Of a stretch of DNA of 64,000 nt, positions 37,997-46,834 are shown one piece after another. This DNA is from Bacillus sp. T33-2. Its GTDB lineage: Bacteria; Bacillota; Bacilli; Bacillales; Cytobacillaceae. The notes below the pieces were generated by a model. It searched no databases and was not told the origin of the DNA. It was given only the letters and a program-made list of their open reading frames with translations. The stretch's first letter is position 1, and the number at the start of each line of letters is the position of its first letter. Location of the stretch: NCBI RefSeq assembly GCF_002860205.1, contig NZ_PGVB01000008.1, forward strand, positions 62,001 to 126,000. The letters are read 5' to 3'. The position numbers were made by a program, and so were the translations under genes.

Positions 37997-38159
37997 TTCC
38001 TCATCCTCCTTGCCAAATTATGTACAAGGTAAATATATCTGTTAAACACGCACTTTGCAATTATTTCAAACTGACAAAAACATTTGCTGATATGATGGAT
38101 ATGCGCTAGTGCATACAGCAGTCAACCTTCTCTTCAAAAGAGTTAACAACTCTGATCCC

Positions 38160-38693
38160 TTAAGAAGCAGATTCATCTTCTGAGCCGCCAGATTCATCCT
38201 GGTTTTTACTTTCGCTTTCTTTTTTCTTCTGCTTGTCTTTATTATTATTTTGCTGGTCACCATCATTTTTTGGGCCTTGATTATTCTTGGAAAGCATTTG
38301 CTGGATTTTTTCGACAGCCTGGGGTGCAAAGTCGAGAATCCTCTCATAAAGATGAGTGGTTTCTGCGAGATGCAGCAATTTTATCTCATCCTTTTTGACA
38401 ATCAGGAAGGCAATTGGTGTAATCGATACCCCGCCTCCGCTTCCCCCTCCAAACGGGTGGCTTGACTTTCCCTGTTGGCCATCCGAACCTTTTGAACTCT
38501 GGGAATTTTGGGAACTGTCTAATTTAAACTCACTGCCGCCGGCTGCAAAGCCGAACCCTACTTTTGATACAGTCAGAATTACACTTCCATCCGGTGTTTC
38601 CACGGGGTCACCGATGATCGTGTTCACGTCGATCATTTCTTTTAAGCTTTCCATTGCCGTAGTCATAAGTCCTTGAAGTGGGTGGTCGGGCAT
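38160..38693 (-). CDS. ytfJ: GerW family sporulation protein YtfJ
   Basis: 177-residue protein of the GerW/YtfJ family, required for normal spore germination in B. subtilis. The conserved N-terminal domain (about 1-130, MESLKEMIDVNTIIGDP, VSKVGFGFAAGG, ITPIAFLIVKKDEIKLL) is followed by a low-complexity Lys/Asp/Asn/Glu tail (about 137-177). A serine/glycine-rich loop (about 59-88) interrupts the domain. ATG follows GAGGAGGAG. It is 17 bp after ytfI, so they form an operon. Confidence 0.92.
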   Translation of the reverse strand: MPDHPLQGLMTTAMESLKEMIDVNTIIGDPVETPDGSVILTVSKVGFGFAAGGSEFKLDSSQNSQSSKGSDGQQGKSSHPFGGGSGGGVSITPIAFLIVKKDEIKLLHLAETTHLYERILDFAPQAVEKIQQMLSKNNQGPKNDGDQQNNNKDKQKKKESESKNQDESGGSEDESAS

Positions 38694-38710
38694 TGCCAGC
38701 TCCTCCTCGT

Positions 38711-39415
38711 CTACACAGATTTTATTTTATCGCCGGAAAGGTGGGACAGAGGCTTTGATTTAAAATGCATTCCAGCGCCTTTCCAGTATTTAACCAGCTT
38801 GATTCCTGCGAATATAGCATGTCCGAGTCTCAAATGAAAAATACATGTCAGCCGGGTCTGTGACAGAGCCTGGTGGAAATTTGGACAAACATTCAGCACA
38901 GGCATATCTTTAAGTCGCATATAGTTGCTGATTAAGCCCATGATGCCCCCTTTTACGGCCCAGAATGAACCACAGAGTATCGCTGTATGTGCGGCATTCC
39001 CGGCTCCCACCCCAGTATGCCATTCCAAATTCCTAACCTCCACTTTTTTCAGGAAGTGCCTGACAATCTTGTACATTCCGCCCACACAAGCCAGGAAATC
39101 CTTAATGTCATGAAATATATTCAGCAAATCCTCTTCCATTTGTTCAATGCTTACTGTTTGTGTTGTGTCTCTACTGGACCCGGCATGCGCACTGCCATTG
39201 TCGTGGAGTGACAGCGAACCGTCAGCCTTTTCGCTCTTGGGAACATCGATCTTATATGTAATTAATCCAAACATCGCTTTGAAAACTATCTTTAACCGGT
39301 CGTTGCCCTGCCCATGGTAATAATCCAAATGAATTTTTATCCTGGCCAGGACGAGAATCACAGCCAGCATGACAATAAAAAGCATGATGATGATCAGCCA
39401 GGTCACCGTCGTCAC
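38711..39415 (-). CDS. ytfI: DUF2953 family protein YtfI
   Basis: 234-residue protein with one N-terminal membrane helix (about 6-24) and a cytoplasmic DUF2953 domain (about 30-215) with WHTGVGAGNAAHTAILCGSFW. Its function is unknown; in Bacillus it accompanies ytfJ and is linked to sporulation by that neighbourhood. GTG at 39415 has AAAGG close upstream; a second in-frame GTG four codons later is possible. A TATAAT inside the inverted repeat TTCAGCC/GGCTGAA (39420-39443) may be its promoter. Confidence 0.82.
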   Translation of the reverse strand: MTTVTWLIIIMLFIVMLAVILVLARIKIHLDYYHGQGNDRLKIVFKAMFGLITYKIDVPKSEKADGSLSLHDNGSAHAGSSRDTTQTVSIEQMEEDLLNIFHDIKDFLACVGGMYKIVRHFLKKVEVRNLEWHTGVGAGNAAHTAILCGSFWAVKGGIMGLISNYMRLKDMPVLNVCPNFHQALSQTRLTCIFHLRLGHAIFAGIKLVKYWKGAGMHFKSKPLSHLSGDKIKSV

Positions 39416-39447
39416 AACCTTTCAGCCTTTTATTATAGGCTGAACCA

Positions 39448-39480
39448 CAAAAAAATAAACCTGCCGGCGGGCAGGTTTAT
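39448..39480 (-). terminator. Terminator of the yteJ-sppA unit
   Basis: AAACCTGCC/GGCAGGTTT stem (39457-39465 with 39470-39478), followed in the transcript by AUUUUUUUG, just after the yteJ stop. Confidence 0.85.
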
Positions 39481-39483
39481 CCA

Positions 39484-40092
39484 TCATCCTTTGTGAATCA
39501 CTGTAGTGTCTGTGAACAGGTCATGGAGCCCCTGTTTTTTCGGTAAAAATGCAACGATTAAATATCCGATATATACAGTCGCCGAAATGAAGCGGCCAAT
39601 CCATTCCCTGAACAGGACGGTTCCCCATGTAAGGCTGCTTCCATCAAGGTCAATGACTTTAAGGCCAAATACCATTTTACCGAGCGTCTGGCCAAAAAAT
39701 TTCGTCATTAGGACAAAATACAAGTAAAAAATCACAGCTGTTGCGATTGACACAGGCTCGAATATACCTGTAACGCCAACCGGTATATCAAACGCCCTGA
39801 ACAGCGGATATACCACTAGACGGTTGAGGCTGCCAATGACGATCAAGTCGAGCAAATAGGCCCAAAATCTCATCCAAAAACCGGCATATCGAACTGCAGT
39901 ATGAATTGATTGCGTATGATATCTATCAACGGACTGATGCTGTGGACCCGGCTCGTCTGCAAACTGCCCGCGGACACTGCTAGTATCTGCCGTTTCTGCA
40001 GGCGGTCCGCTCTCAGTGCCTGCCATTTGTTCCAGCTTATGTGCATGATCGCCATCCTGGTACAAATCATTTTTATAGTCGTTTGAGCTCAT
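39484..40092 (-). CDS. yteJ: RDD family membrane protein YteJ
   Basis: 202-residue protein. Residues about 68-202 are an RDD domain with three membrane helices (GFWMRFWAYLLDLIVIGSL, ATAVIFYLYFVLMTKFFGQTLG, FISATVYIGYLIVAFL) and the closing HDLFTDTTVIHKG. The first 65 residues are a hydrophilic, acidic extension longer than I recall in B. subtilis YteJ (about 164 residues). YteJ works with SppA: it restrains SppA activity in lantibiotic resistance (established in B. subtilis). It lies 15 bp after sppA. Confidence 0.85.
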   Translation of the reverse strand: MSSNDYKNDLYQDGDHAHKLEQMAGTESGPPAETADTSSVRGQFADEPGPQHQSVDRYHTQSIHTAVRYAGFWMRFWAYLLDLIVIGSLNRLVVYPLFRAFDIPVGVTGIFEPVSIATAVIFYLYFVLMTKFFGQTLGKMVFGLKVIDLDGSSLTWGTVLFREWIGRFISATVYIGYLIVAFLPKKQGLHDLFTDTTVIHKG

Positions 40093-40107
40093 CGCAGAAG
40101 TTCCCCC

Positions 40108-41118
40108 TTACTCCGCATACAAATACATCAGCCGTGGAGAGTTAGGCTGGGAAAGAATCTTCATCAATCCGGCCATTTCCAGGTCTTTGCCCATCAGCTT
40201 ATGAGCTCCCATCGAAAACAGGGAACCAAAGCCAATGTTCTCTGAATAGCTTACCACCTGGGCATCACCCAGCTTTTTATCCTTTTTTACAATCTCGACA
40301 ACATCATCGAAATAGCCAAAGCCATCGATTAGCTTCAGATCCTTGGCCTGCCGGCCGTCATAAATTCTGCCATCGGCAATTGATTTTACCTGTTCAGGCG
40401 ACATCCCCCGGCCTTCGGAAATTACTTTCACAAAGCCTTCATATGAATTATTGATCATCGACTGCATGATGCTCCGTTCTTCTTCTGTCATTTCCCTTGT
40501 CGGGCTCATGATGTCTTTGTATGGCCCGCTTTTGATTGTCACGAAATCTACCCCATACTTTTCGGCTAGCCCCTCATAATTGATCCCCTGCATGATGACC
40601 CCGAGAGATCCGGTCATTGTTTCCGGGCTAGCATAGATCTTGTCAGCCGGTGCTGAAATATAGTATCCTCCCGAAGCGGCAATTGCGCCCATCGACACGT
40701 AGACCGGCTTCTTAGTTTCCTTTTGGATTTCCTTGATCTTGTCATGGATCTCGGCGCTTTCAACGACTCCTCCACCAGGCGAGTTAATCCGGAGGATGAT
40801 TGCCTTGACTGCATCATCTTCTTTTACATGGTCAAGCTGGTCCATGAACAGTTTATGGTTGTATCCGGCAGTTTCAAGAAATCCTGTCGGTGCCCCTGTA
40901 TCCTGGATCACTCCGTCAACAGACAAAACGGCGATTTTATCAAATTCACTCCCGTTTTCGATAATGTCCTCCACAAACATTTCGTCGCTTACGGCAAATA
41001 AATCTGTAAAAGAGCTTTCGACTTCCTCAAAAGCAAAAGCAGACAGAAAATTGACCAGTACCGAAACTAAAAACAAACCAGCAGCTATTGCCAGTGCCGC
41101 CCACCTTTTCCCATTCAT
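40108..41118 (-). CDS. sppA: Signal peptide peptidase SppA
   Basis: 336-residue membrane-anchored serine protease. One N-terminal helix (about 5-28) tethers a Ser/Lys peptidase: the serine is in MGAIAASGGYYISAPADKI (about 149) and the lysine in KSGPYKDIMSPTR (about 200). It degrades signal peptides and confers resistance to some antimicrobial peptides. ATG 41118 follows GGAGG by 9 nt; the longer reading from 41280 overlaps the divergent NAD kinase gene and is rejected. Operon sppA-yteJ. Confidence 0.95.
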   Translation of the reverse strand: MNGKRWAALAIAAGLFLVSVLVNFLSAFAFEEVESSFTDLFAVSDEMFVEDIIENGSEFDKIAVLSVDGVIQDTGAPTGFLETAGYNHKLFMDQLDHVKEDDAVKAIILRINSPGGGVVESAEIHDKIKEIQKETKKPVYVSMGAIAASGGYYISAPADKIYASPETMTGSLGVIMQGINYEGLAEKYGVDFVTIKSGPYKDIMSPTREMTEEERSIMQSMINNSYEGFVKVISEGRGMSPEQVKSIADGRIYDGRQAKDLKLIDGFGYFDDVVEIVKKDKKLGDAQVVSYSENIGFGSLFSMGAHKLMGKDLEMAGLMKILSQPNSPRLMYLYAE

Positions 41119-41263
41119 CGTGATGTTCCTCCTCGTATTCACTCTGACTATCAAAATGTTCAAACAATATGATACACTTATGCCAGCAACCTCTATTTTA
41201 GCAAAATATTTAATCATTGGGTCAAAATATGAAAAAGAATACATTATGTCTGGAGGAATACAA

Positions 41264-42064
41264 ATGCCTGGCCGCCGCAACCTCTATTTTTACCATTCAC
41301 CTGATTCAACCATGTTGGAGAAAGTCCAGCCACTTTATGACCTTGCTAAAAGATATGACTTTACCGTTGTAAAACATTACCGGGACGCGAACATAATTGT
41401 CAGCATAGGCGGGGATGGCGCGTTTCTCCAGGCGGTCCGGAAAACCGGCTTCAGGGACGACTGCCTGTACGCAGGAATTTCAACGACCGGAAGACTCAGC
41501 ATGTACTGCGATTTCAATATAGATGACCAGTCCCGGATGATCGAGGCAATCACAAACGTAGAGATTGAGGTGAGAAAGTATCCGACAATCGCTGTCACCG
41601 TTGACGGCCAAACCTCTTTTGAGTGTTTAAATGAACTAAGCATCCGCTCAGCCATCATCAAACCGATTGCAATGGATGTTTTTATTGATCAGATCCACTT
41701 TGAAACCTTCCGCGGGGACGGACTGATTGTTGCCACTCCTACAGGAAGCACGGCCCTTAACAAATCCGTCAAAGGAGCTGTCGTCGATCCATTGCTGCCT
41801 TGCATCCAGGTTAGTGAACTTGCGTCAATGAACAACAACCGCTTCCGGACTCTCGGGTCATCATTCATACTGGGCGGCAGCAGGAAGCTTACGCTAAGAG
41901 TCGTTCAGGACGGGAATGACTATCCAATCATGGGGATGGACAATGAAGCCCTGAGCATTCAGCACGTTGAAAAAATTGATGTCGAATTAAGCGGCAGGGT
42001 GATAAAGACGGTCAAGCTGAAGGACAATTCGTTCTGGGAAAAAGTGAAAAGGACCTTTTTATAA
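41264..42064 (+). CDS. ppnKB: NAD kinase (NadK2/PpnK type)
   Basis: Phosphorylates NAD to NADP. The 266 residues have the GGDG motif in IIVSIGGDGAFLQAVR (about 44-59), the conserved LNELSIR and the glycine-rich GLIVATPTGSTALNKS. Length and sequence fit the second Bacillus NAD kinase (YtdI). The true start is ATG 41264, 7 nt after GGAGG; the frame is open far upstream, through the divergent sppA gene, but without a ribosome site. Confidence 0.94.
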   Translation: MPGRRNLYFYHSPDSTMLEKVQPLYDLAKRYDFTVVKHYRDANIIVSIGGDGAFLQAVRKTGFRDDCLYAGISTTGRLSMYCDFNIDDQSRMIEAITNVEIEVRKYPTIAVTVDGQTSFECLNELSIRSAIIKPIAMDVFIDQIHFETFRGDGLIVATPTGSTALNKSVKGAVVDPLLPCIQVSELASMNNNRFRTLGSSFILGGSRKLTLRVVQDGNDYPIMGMDNEALSIQHVEKIDVELSGRVIKTVKLKDNSFWEKVKRTFL

Positions 42065-42093
42065 GGAAAAGCGGCCGCTATGGCCGCTTTTTA
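42065..42093 (+). terminator. Terminator of the NAD kinase gene
   Basis: AAAGCGGCC (42068-42076) pairs with GGCCGCTTT (42082-42090), followed by a T-run. Confidence 0.85.
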
Positions 42094-42111
42094 CTTTGCA
42101 CATTTAAGTTC

Positions 42112-43050
42112 TTAAAGCTCAATCCCTTTGCCTTTTCTGGTCTTAAAATTAAGCGCCAGCTTCGTGCGGGATACAGAATATATGGTTACTGCCGCCCATA
42201 TGAATGTGAATGATAATAAATGCACTTTAGAAAAAGTTTCGTCGTACATAAACACGCCAAGCAGCAGAGTGATAGTCGGTGCGATATACTGAAGAAATCC
42301 CAGCATCGACAACGGAATGCTCTGTGCTCCGCGGGCAAAGTACAGAAGTGGGACCGCAGTCGCTGCTCCTGCACCTATAAGCAGGATGTCAACCACCACC
42401 GCGGAGTTGAAAAGCGTGCTTGTTCCATTGAGGAACAACACAGCCATATACACTGCCGCTACAGGCATGACTACCAATGTTTCCAGTGTCAAACCCACTG
42501 CAGCCTCGACCTTAATCAATTTTTTCGCCAGGCCGTACAATCCAAACGAGATTGCCAGTGTCAGGGCAATCCACGGGAACTGCCCATAGGAAAACGTCAA
42601 AATCAGTACCCCGATTGCAGCCATGCCAAAAGACAAGTACTGCCACACGGAAAGCTTTTCTTTCAAAAATATCATTCCAAGCAGGACACTCACGAGCGGA
42701 TTAATATAATAACCGAGGCTCGCCTGGATCATCTGGCCGGTGTTGACAGCGTAAATATAAATAAACCAATTTATGCTGATCAGGATTGACGCGGTGATAA
42801 GGGCAAGCATTTGTCTCCTGTTGGCCGCCAGGCCGCGGAATGTCTCGATAAACAGCGGCCTTTTTTTTGTTACCAGAAGCAAGGCGACCATAAAGAAAAA
42901 CGACCAAAACACCCTGTTGGCCAGGATTTCATCAGAACCGACGCCACCAAGAAGCTTCCAGTAAATAGGAAGCACGCCCCATAAAATATAAGAAAAAGCG
43001 GCATAGAAAATTCCTGTTTTCATTTCATTCTGGTTGTTCAAAAGCCGCAC
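42112..43050 (-). CDS. rarD: EamA family transporter RarD
   Basis: 312-residue protein with ten predicted membrane helices in two EamA repeats, closest to the RarD group (GIFYAAFSYILWGVLPIYWKLL near the N-terminus; SINWFIYIYAVNTG; GYYINPLVSVLLG). RarD was named for chloramphenicol sensitivity in other bacteria; the physiological substrate is unknown. Start uncertain: GTG 43050 is only 1-2 nt from GGGGT, while TTG 43041 has a better 9-10 nt spacing. Confidence 0.88.
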   Translation of the reverse strand: MRLLNNQNEMKTGIFYAAFSYILWGVLPIYWKLLGGVGSDEILANRVFWSFFFMVALLLVTKKRPLFIETFRGLAANRRQMLALITASILISINWFIYIYAVNTGQMIQASLGYYINPLVSVLLGMIFLKEKLSVWQYLSFGMAAIGVLILTFSYGQFPWIALTLAISFGLYGLAKKLIKVEAAVGLTLETLVVMPVAAVYMAVLFLNGTSTLFNSAVVVDILLIGAGAATAVPLLYFARGAQSIPLSMLGFLQYIAPTITLLLGVFMYDETFSKVHLLSFTFIWAAVTIYSVSRTKLALNFKTRKGKGIEL

Positions 43051-43117
43051 ACCCCATTTCTTTCTAGACTCGAAATATGTCTATTATAAAACGAATGAAA
43101 AAAGGCTGGCAATCTAT

Positions 43118-44719
43118 TTATTTTAAATCTGGTATTCTTTCAAAAACAATATTGCCATTAACTACAGTCATTTCAATGTTTATTTCCGGGATGAGATGAG
43201 GGTCTGTGTTGAAAATGTCCTCCTTAAAGACCGTAAAATCTGCGGTATAGCCGATGGTGATGATGCCCCGGTCTTTTTCATGGCCTGCGGCATAAGCACT
43301 TCCCTTTGTGAACAGGGACACTGCTTCATAAGCAGACAGAGCCTGTTCTGGCATATAGGCTGTTTTTTCGCTGTCCCCGTGCCTTGTCCTTGTGACAGCT
43401 GCATGTATTCCCAGCAATGGATCGGCCGGTTCAATCGGGGCATCGGAGCCCCCGGCGCAATGTATTCCTTCATCGATCAGTGTTTTCCAGGCATAGCAGT
43501 ATTCCATATTTTCTGCCCCTATTCTTTCAATGACCCACGGAAAATCGGAAGATACGAAGCGTGGCTGGATATCGAGGATGACAGGCAGGTTTTTCACCCT
43601 ATCTACAAGCTCTTTGTTCAATATTTGGGCGTGAATCAGCCTGTCTCTTCCAGTACCGGTGTGTGGAAAAGCCTCGATCGCATCAAGAGCGTATTCAAAC
43701 GCCAAATCCCCGATCGTATGGATTGCGACCGGTTTGTTCAGTTTCCGAGCGTTTTCCACCAGCTTTTTTAATCCTTCGTGAGTATGAATGGCAACGCCCG
43801 AAGTGGAAGGATCATCGGCATAAGGATGGCTGAGCAGGGCTGTCCTTCCTCCAAGGGCGCCATCGGCAAAAATCTTGACCGCTCCCAATTCAAGCAGACC
43901 GGAATCAGGAACGGTGAAATTTGCTGCCTCATCTGCCACTTCATGGTGTACAAGCAGATGTGCCTTGAAAGGAAGACCTTCCCCGATAATCACCTGCCGG
44001 AAAGCATCATACGTCATCGAGGCGCTCCCGTAATAATTCAAATCCTCGGTATGGACCCCCGTAAGACCGAGCCGGTAAGCATCTTTAATGGCCGCCCTTA
44101 ATGCGGTTTTGACGTATGACAAACTCACTTTTGGAATGGCAGCTGTCACTAAATCCTGGGCCTGGTCCTTTAACAGCCCGGTAAGATCACCGGTTAAATC
44201 CCTCTCAATAACACCACCTGCGGGGCATTCGGTTTGGGCTGTTACTGCAGCCTTTTCAAGCGCCATCGAATTCGCCACAAGAGCATGGCGGCAGACGCGT
44301 TTCAAGATGACAGGCCTATCCGGGATCAGGCTGTCCAATTCAGAGCGGTGGAGAGGTGCCGGAGTTTCCCACAAATTTTCATTCCACCCCTCACCGATGA
44401 CCCATTCTCCATCCTCCAGAGATAGTGCGTACTTATGAACAGCGTCAAGGACTTCCTGCTTAGATGTACACCGGGACAGGTCCAGACGAATCAGCGATTC
44501 CCCGTGCCCGATCAAATGTATGTGGCTGTCCACCAATCCTGGGATCATCGTACATCCCATCAGGTCAACCCTCTTATGGATTTGGCCGTCGTATTGAGTT
44601 TCCAATTGATTTTTAGCTCCTACGCCGACAATCCTGCTTCCTTTTGTGAAGACCGCCTCTGTCTGATGGCCTTCATTTTGCATCGTATAAATATTACCGC
44701 CGTACCAGAGTGTTCCCAT
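43118..44719 (-). CDS. ytcJ: Amidohydrolase family protein YtcJ
   Basis: 533-residue metal-dependent hydrolase of the YtcJ/NfdA type. HxH is in GLVDSHIHLIGHGES (about 61-75), the later histidines in HTIGDLAFEYAL and HAQILNKE, and the aspartate in HCAGGSDAPIEP. These enzymes cleave amide or formamide bonds; the natural substrate here is unknown. ATG 44719 follows GGGAG by 7 nt; the longer reading from 44797 is rejected. It lies downstream of ytcI but after a terminator. Confidence 0.92.
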   Translation of the reverse strand: MGTLWYGGNIYTMQNEGHQTEAVFTKGSRIVGVGAKNQLETQYDGQIHKRVDLMGCTMIPGLVDSHIHLIGHGESLIRLDLSRCTSKQEVLDAVHKYALSLEDGEWVIGEGWNENLWETPAPLHRSELDSLIPDRPVILKRVCRHALVANSMALEKAAVTAQTECPAGGVIERDLTGDLTGLLKDQAQDLVTAAIPKVSLSYVKTALRAAIKDAYRLGLTGVHTEDLNYYGSASMTYDAFRQVIIGEGLPFKAHLLVHHEVADEAANFTVPDSGLLELGAVKIFADGALGGRTALLSHPYADDPSTSGVAIHTHEGLKKLVENARKLNKPVAIHTIGDLAFEYALDAIEAFPHTGTGRDRLIHAQILNKELVDRVKNLPVILDIQPRFVSSDFPWVIERIGAENMEYCYAWKTLIDEGIHCAGGSDAPIEPADPLLGIHAAVTRTRHGDSEKTAYMPEQALSAYEAVSLFTKGSAYAAGHEKDRGIITIGYTADFTVFKEDIFNTDPHLIPEINIEMTVVNGNIVFERIPDLK

Positions 44720-44751
44720 TGCTGTACTCCCTGAATTTTTATTTTTGATGT

Positions 44752-44783
44752 AACAAAAACTGCAGACGGAAGCGCCTGCAGTT
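44752..44783 (-). terminator. Terminator of ytcI
   Basis: AACTGCAG/CTGCAGTT stem (44758-44765 with 44776-44783), followed in the transcript by UUUGUUAC. Confidence 0.7.
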
Positions 44784-44833
44784 CCTCTCATTATCAATTA
44801 TCAATTATTATAGCCAGCTTGACGCCTCACCCA

Positions 44834-46420
44834 TTATTGTCTCTGTGCTTTGAAAAGCTCCTGCTGGCGAAGCTCCACCCGGCGAATCTTTCCAGATGTA
44901 GTCTTTGGCAGCTCTTCCAAAAATTCAATTTGGCGAGGGTATTTATAAGGTGCCGTGATCTCTTTCACATGCTGCTGCAGCCTTGCCGCCAATTCCGGAT
45001 CATTCCGGTCGACACCTTCCCGTAAGACGACAAACGCTTTGACAATATGGCCCCGGACCGCATCGGGACTTGCCACAACAGCGCATTCTTTTACATCGGG
45101 ATGTTTAACGAGCGCATCTTCCACTTCAAATGGCCCAATCGTATAGCCAGAGCTGATGATAATGTCATCACCACGCCCTTCGAACCAGAAATAACCGTCC
45201 TCATCTTTTGAAGCTTTGTCCCCGGTTACATAATAATCTCCACGATACTGCATTGCGGTCCTCTCAGGATCCTTGTAGTAATTTTTAAACAAGGCTGGAG
45301 TTTCAACATGAACTGCGATATCTCCTGCCTCACCGGGTGCGCACGGATTGCCGTTTTCGTCAATAATGTCCACCCTGTTGCCCGGGGTTGGCTTGCCCAT
45401 TGATCCAGGCCTCAGTTCCATTCCCTTCGTGACTCCGACAAGCAGCGTATTTTCTGTTTGCCCGTATCCGTCGCGGACATCAACATGAAAGTACTTCTTA
45501 AAAGTATCGATTACTTCCCTGTTCAGTGGTTCGCCCGCAGAAACCGCACTGTGCAGCTGTGGCAATTGATATTTCGAAAGGTTTTCGACTTTGGCCATCA
45601 ACCGGTATTCGGTTGGCGTACAACATAGGACATTTACCTGATATTTTTCCATAAGGGACAAATACTTGTCCGGCTCAAACCGTCCATGGTAGACAAATCC
45701 GGTTGCGCCTGTCCCCAGCACAGACAAAAATGGGCTCCAAATCCACTTTTGCCAGCCGGGGCCGGCTGATGCCCAAACCATATCTCCTTCTTCAATGCTG
45801 AGCCAGTTTTTGGAAGCTGTCCGTAAATGGGCAAATGCCCAGCCATGGCTGTGGACAACGCCTTTCGGATTGCCAGTCGTGCCTGAGGTATAGGATAAAA
45901 ACGCCATGTCATCCCTTAGTGTATCAGCCACTTCAAGCTGGTCAGATGCGTTTTCCATTTCACGATCCAAATGGATCCAGTTTTCAACATCCCGGCCGAC
46001 AGAGAATTTCGGAAGCGGAACCGCTTCTTCGATTTCATCAAACTGTCCGGCAAACGGATAGTAGCTTACCACCGCTTTTACGTCGCCATGGCTGATCCTG
46101 TATTGCAGATCTTTTGGGCGCAGCATTTCTGAACTTGGAATGACAACGAGGCCAAGTTTGAGCGCTGCCACATATACCTGGTAGGATTCAATGAGCCGCG
46201 GCATGACAACGAGTATGATATCACCCTTTTGAAGTCCGCTTTTAAAAAAAACATTCCCAATTTGGTTTGAGTTTCTCAGCAATTGCCCATATGTAACAGA
46301 TTTGGTATTTCCATTTTCATCTTCCCAAACTATTGCTTTTCTTCCTGGTACATTTGCATAACGCTCAATTTCAGTAATTAGATTATACCTGTCTGGTGCA
46401 ATAAATTGCTCCCGGTCCAT
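44834..46420 (-). CDS. ytcI: Acyl-CoA synthetase (MbcS/YtcI type)
   Basis: 528-residue AMP-forming acyl-CoA synthetase. The AMP-binding motif is in LSYTSGTTGNPKGVVHSHGW, followed by DGYGQTENTLLVG and GRGDDIIISSGYTIGPFEVE; the catalytic lysine is in LPKTTSGKIRRVEL near the C-terminus. B. subtilis YtcI has been described as methylbutyryl-CoA synthetase (MbcS), activating branched short-chain acids for membrane lipid synthesis. ATG 46420 follows GGAGGGGGAG. Confidence 0.92.
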   Translation of the reverse strand: MDREQFIAPDRYNLITEIERYANVPGRKAIVWEDENGNTKSVTYGQLLRNSNQIGNVFFKSGLQKGDIILVVMPRLIESYQVYVAALKLGLVVIPSSEMLRPKDLQYRISHGDVKAVVSYYPFAGQFDEIEEAVPLPKFSVGRDVENWIHLDREMENASDQLEVADTLRDDMAFLSYTSGTTGNPKGVVHSHGWAFAHLRTASKNWLSIEEGDMVWASAGPGWQKWIWSPFLSVLGTGATGFVYHGRFEPDKYLSLMEKYQVNVLCCTPTEYRLMAKVENLSKYQLPQLHSAVSAGEPLNREVIDTFKKYFHVDVRDGYGQTENTLLVGVTKGMELRPGSMGKPTPGNRVDIIDENGNPCAPGEAGDIAVHVETPALFKNYYKDPERTAMQYRGDYYVTGDKASKDEDGYFWFEGRGDDIIISSGYTIGPFEVEDALVKHPDVKECAVVASPDAVRGHIVKAFVVLREGVDRNDPELAARLQQHVKEITAPYKYPRQIEFLEELPKTTSGKIRRVELRQQELFKAQRQ

Positions 46421-46502
46421 GTGTCTCCCCCTCCGCACAATAATAGAACAACCTTCAGGAATTCATTATACAAAATTATTAGAATTTTTTAAACAAACAC
46501 GC

Positions 46503-46536
46503 AAAAAGAAGGAACGGGGATGTCTTCCCGCTCCTT
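46503..46536 (-). terminator. Terminator retained after the sspA pseudogene
   Basis: AAGGAGCGGG pairs with CCCGTTCCTT (one wobble), followed in the transcript by CUUUUUGC. It is intact although the gene in front of it is decayed. Confidence 0.75.
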
Positions 46537-46553
46537 GTAGCCATAATGTTTAT

Positions 46554-46750
46554 TTATTGTCTTGATAATCTGCTCGGATGCATTTGCACCCTCACTACTA
46601 AATGCTCAGTGATCTCAACACCGGATGAAGCCGTGATTCGCGGGGCGCCACGGCTAACTCCGAACCCTGAGCGATTTCATATTTTAATTGGTCGATGGCG
46701 GCTTGGACGCCTTGTACAAGAAGTTGGTTTCTGTTACCACGGCTTGCCTT
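46554..46750 (-). pseudogene. sspA: Decayed alpha/beta-type small acid-soluble spore protein gene
   Basis: Read in the SASP frame the sequence gives ASRGNRNQLLVQGVQAAIDQ then LKYEIAQ, an unmistakable alpha/beta SASP N-terminal half. The start codon position (46748-46750) is AAG instead of ATG, at the correct 9 nt from an intact AAGGAGG. Directly after EIAQ one base is missing before TTC GGA GTT (FGV). The second conserved block has lost its TTSRANGSVGGEITKRLV pattern (it reads ITASSGVEITEHLVV). The place between ytcI and thiI is the sspA locus of B. subtilis. A TGAATA (46832-46837) could be the old sigma-G -35. Confidence 0.85.
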
Positions 46751-46834
46751 GTGATATAACCTCCTTGTTCCTATAGGATGTGAAATATCACATGGCCTGA
46801 TACTTGAAACATATTGGCAGTTTGCATGATGTAT

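Noticed and set aside
40733-41263. The 443-codon reading of the NAD kinase gene.
   Set aside because: The upstream part is antisense to sppA. The good ribosome site and the family N-terminus place the start at 41264.
46546-46776. A 76-codon plus-strand frame opposite the spore-protein remnant.
   Set aside because: It is the antisense shadow of the sspA pseudogene, with no ribosome site and no protein-like pattern.
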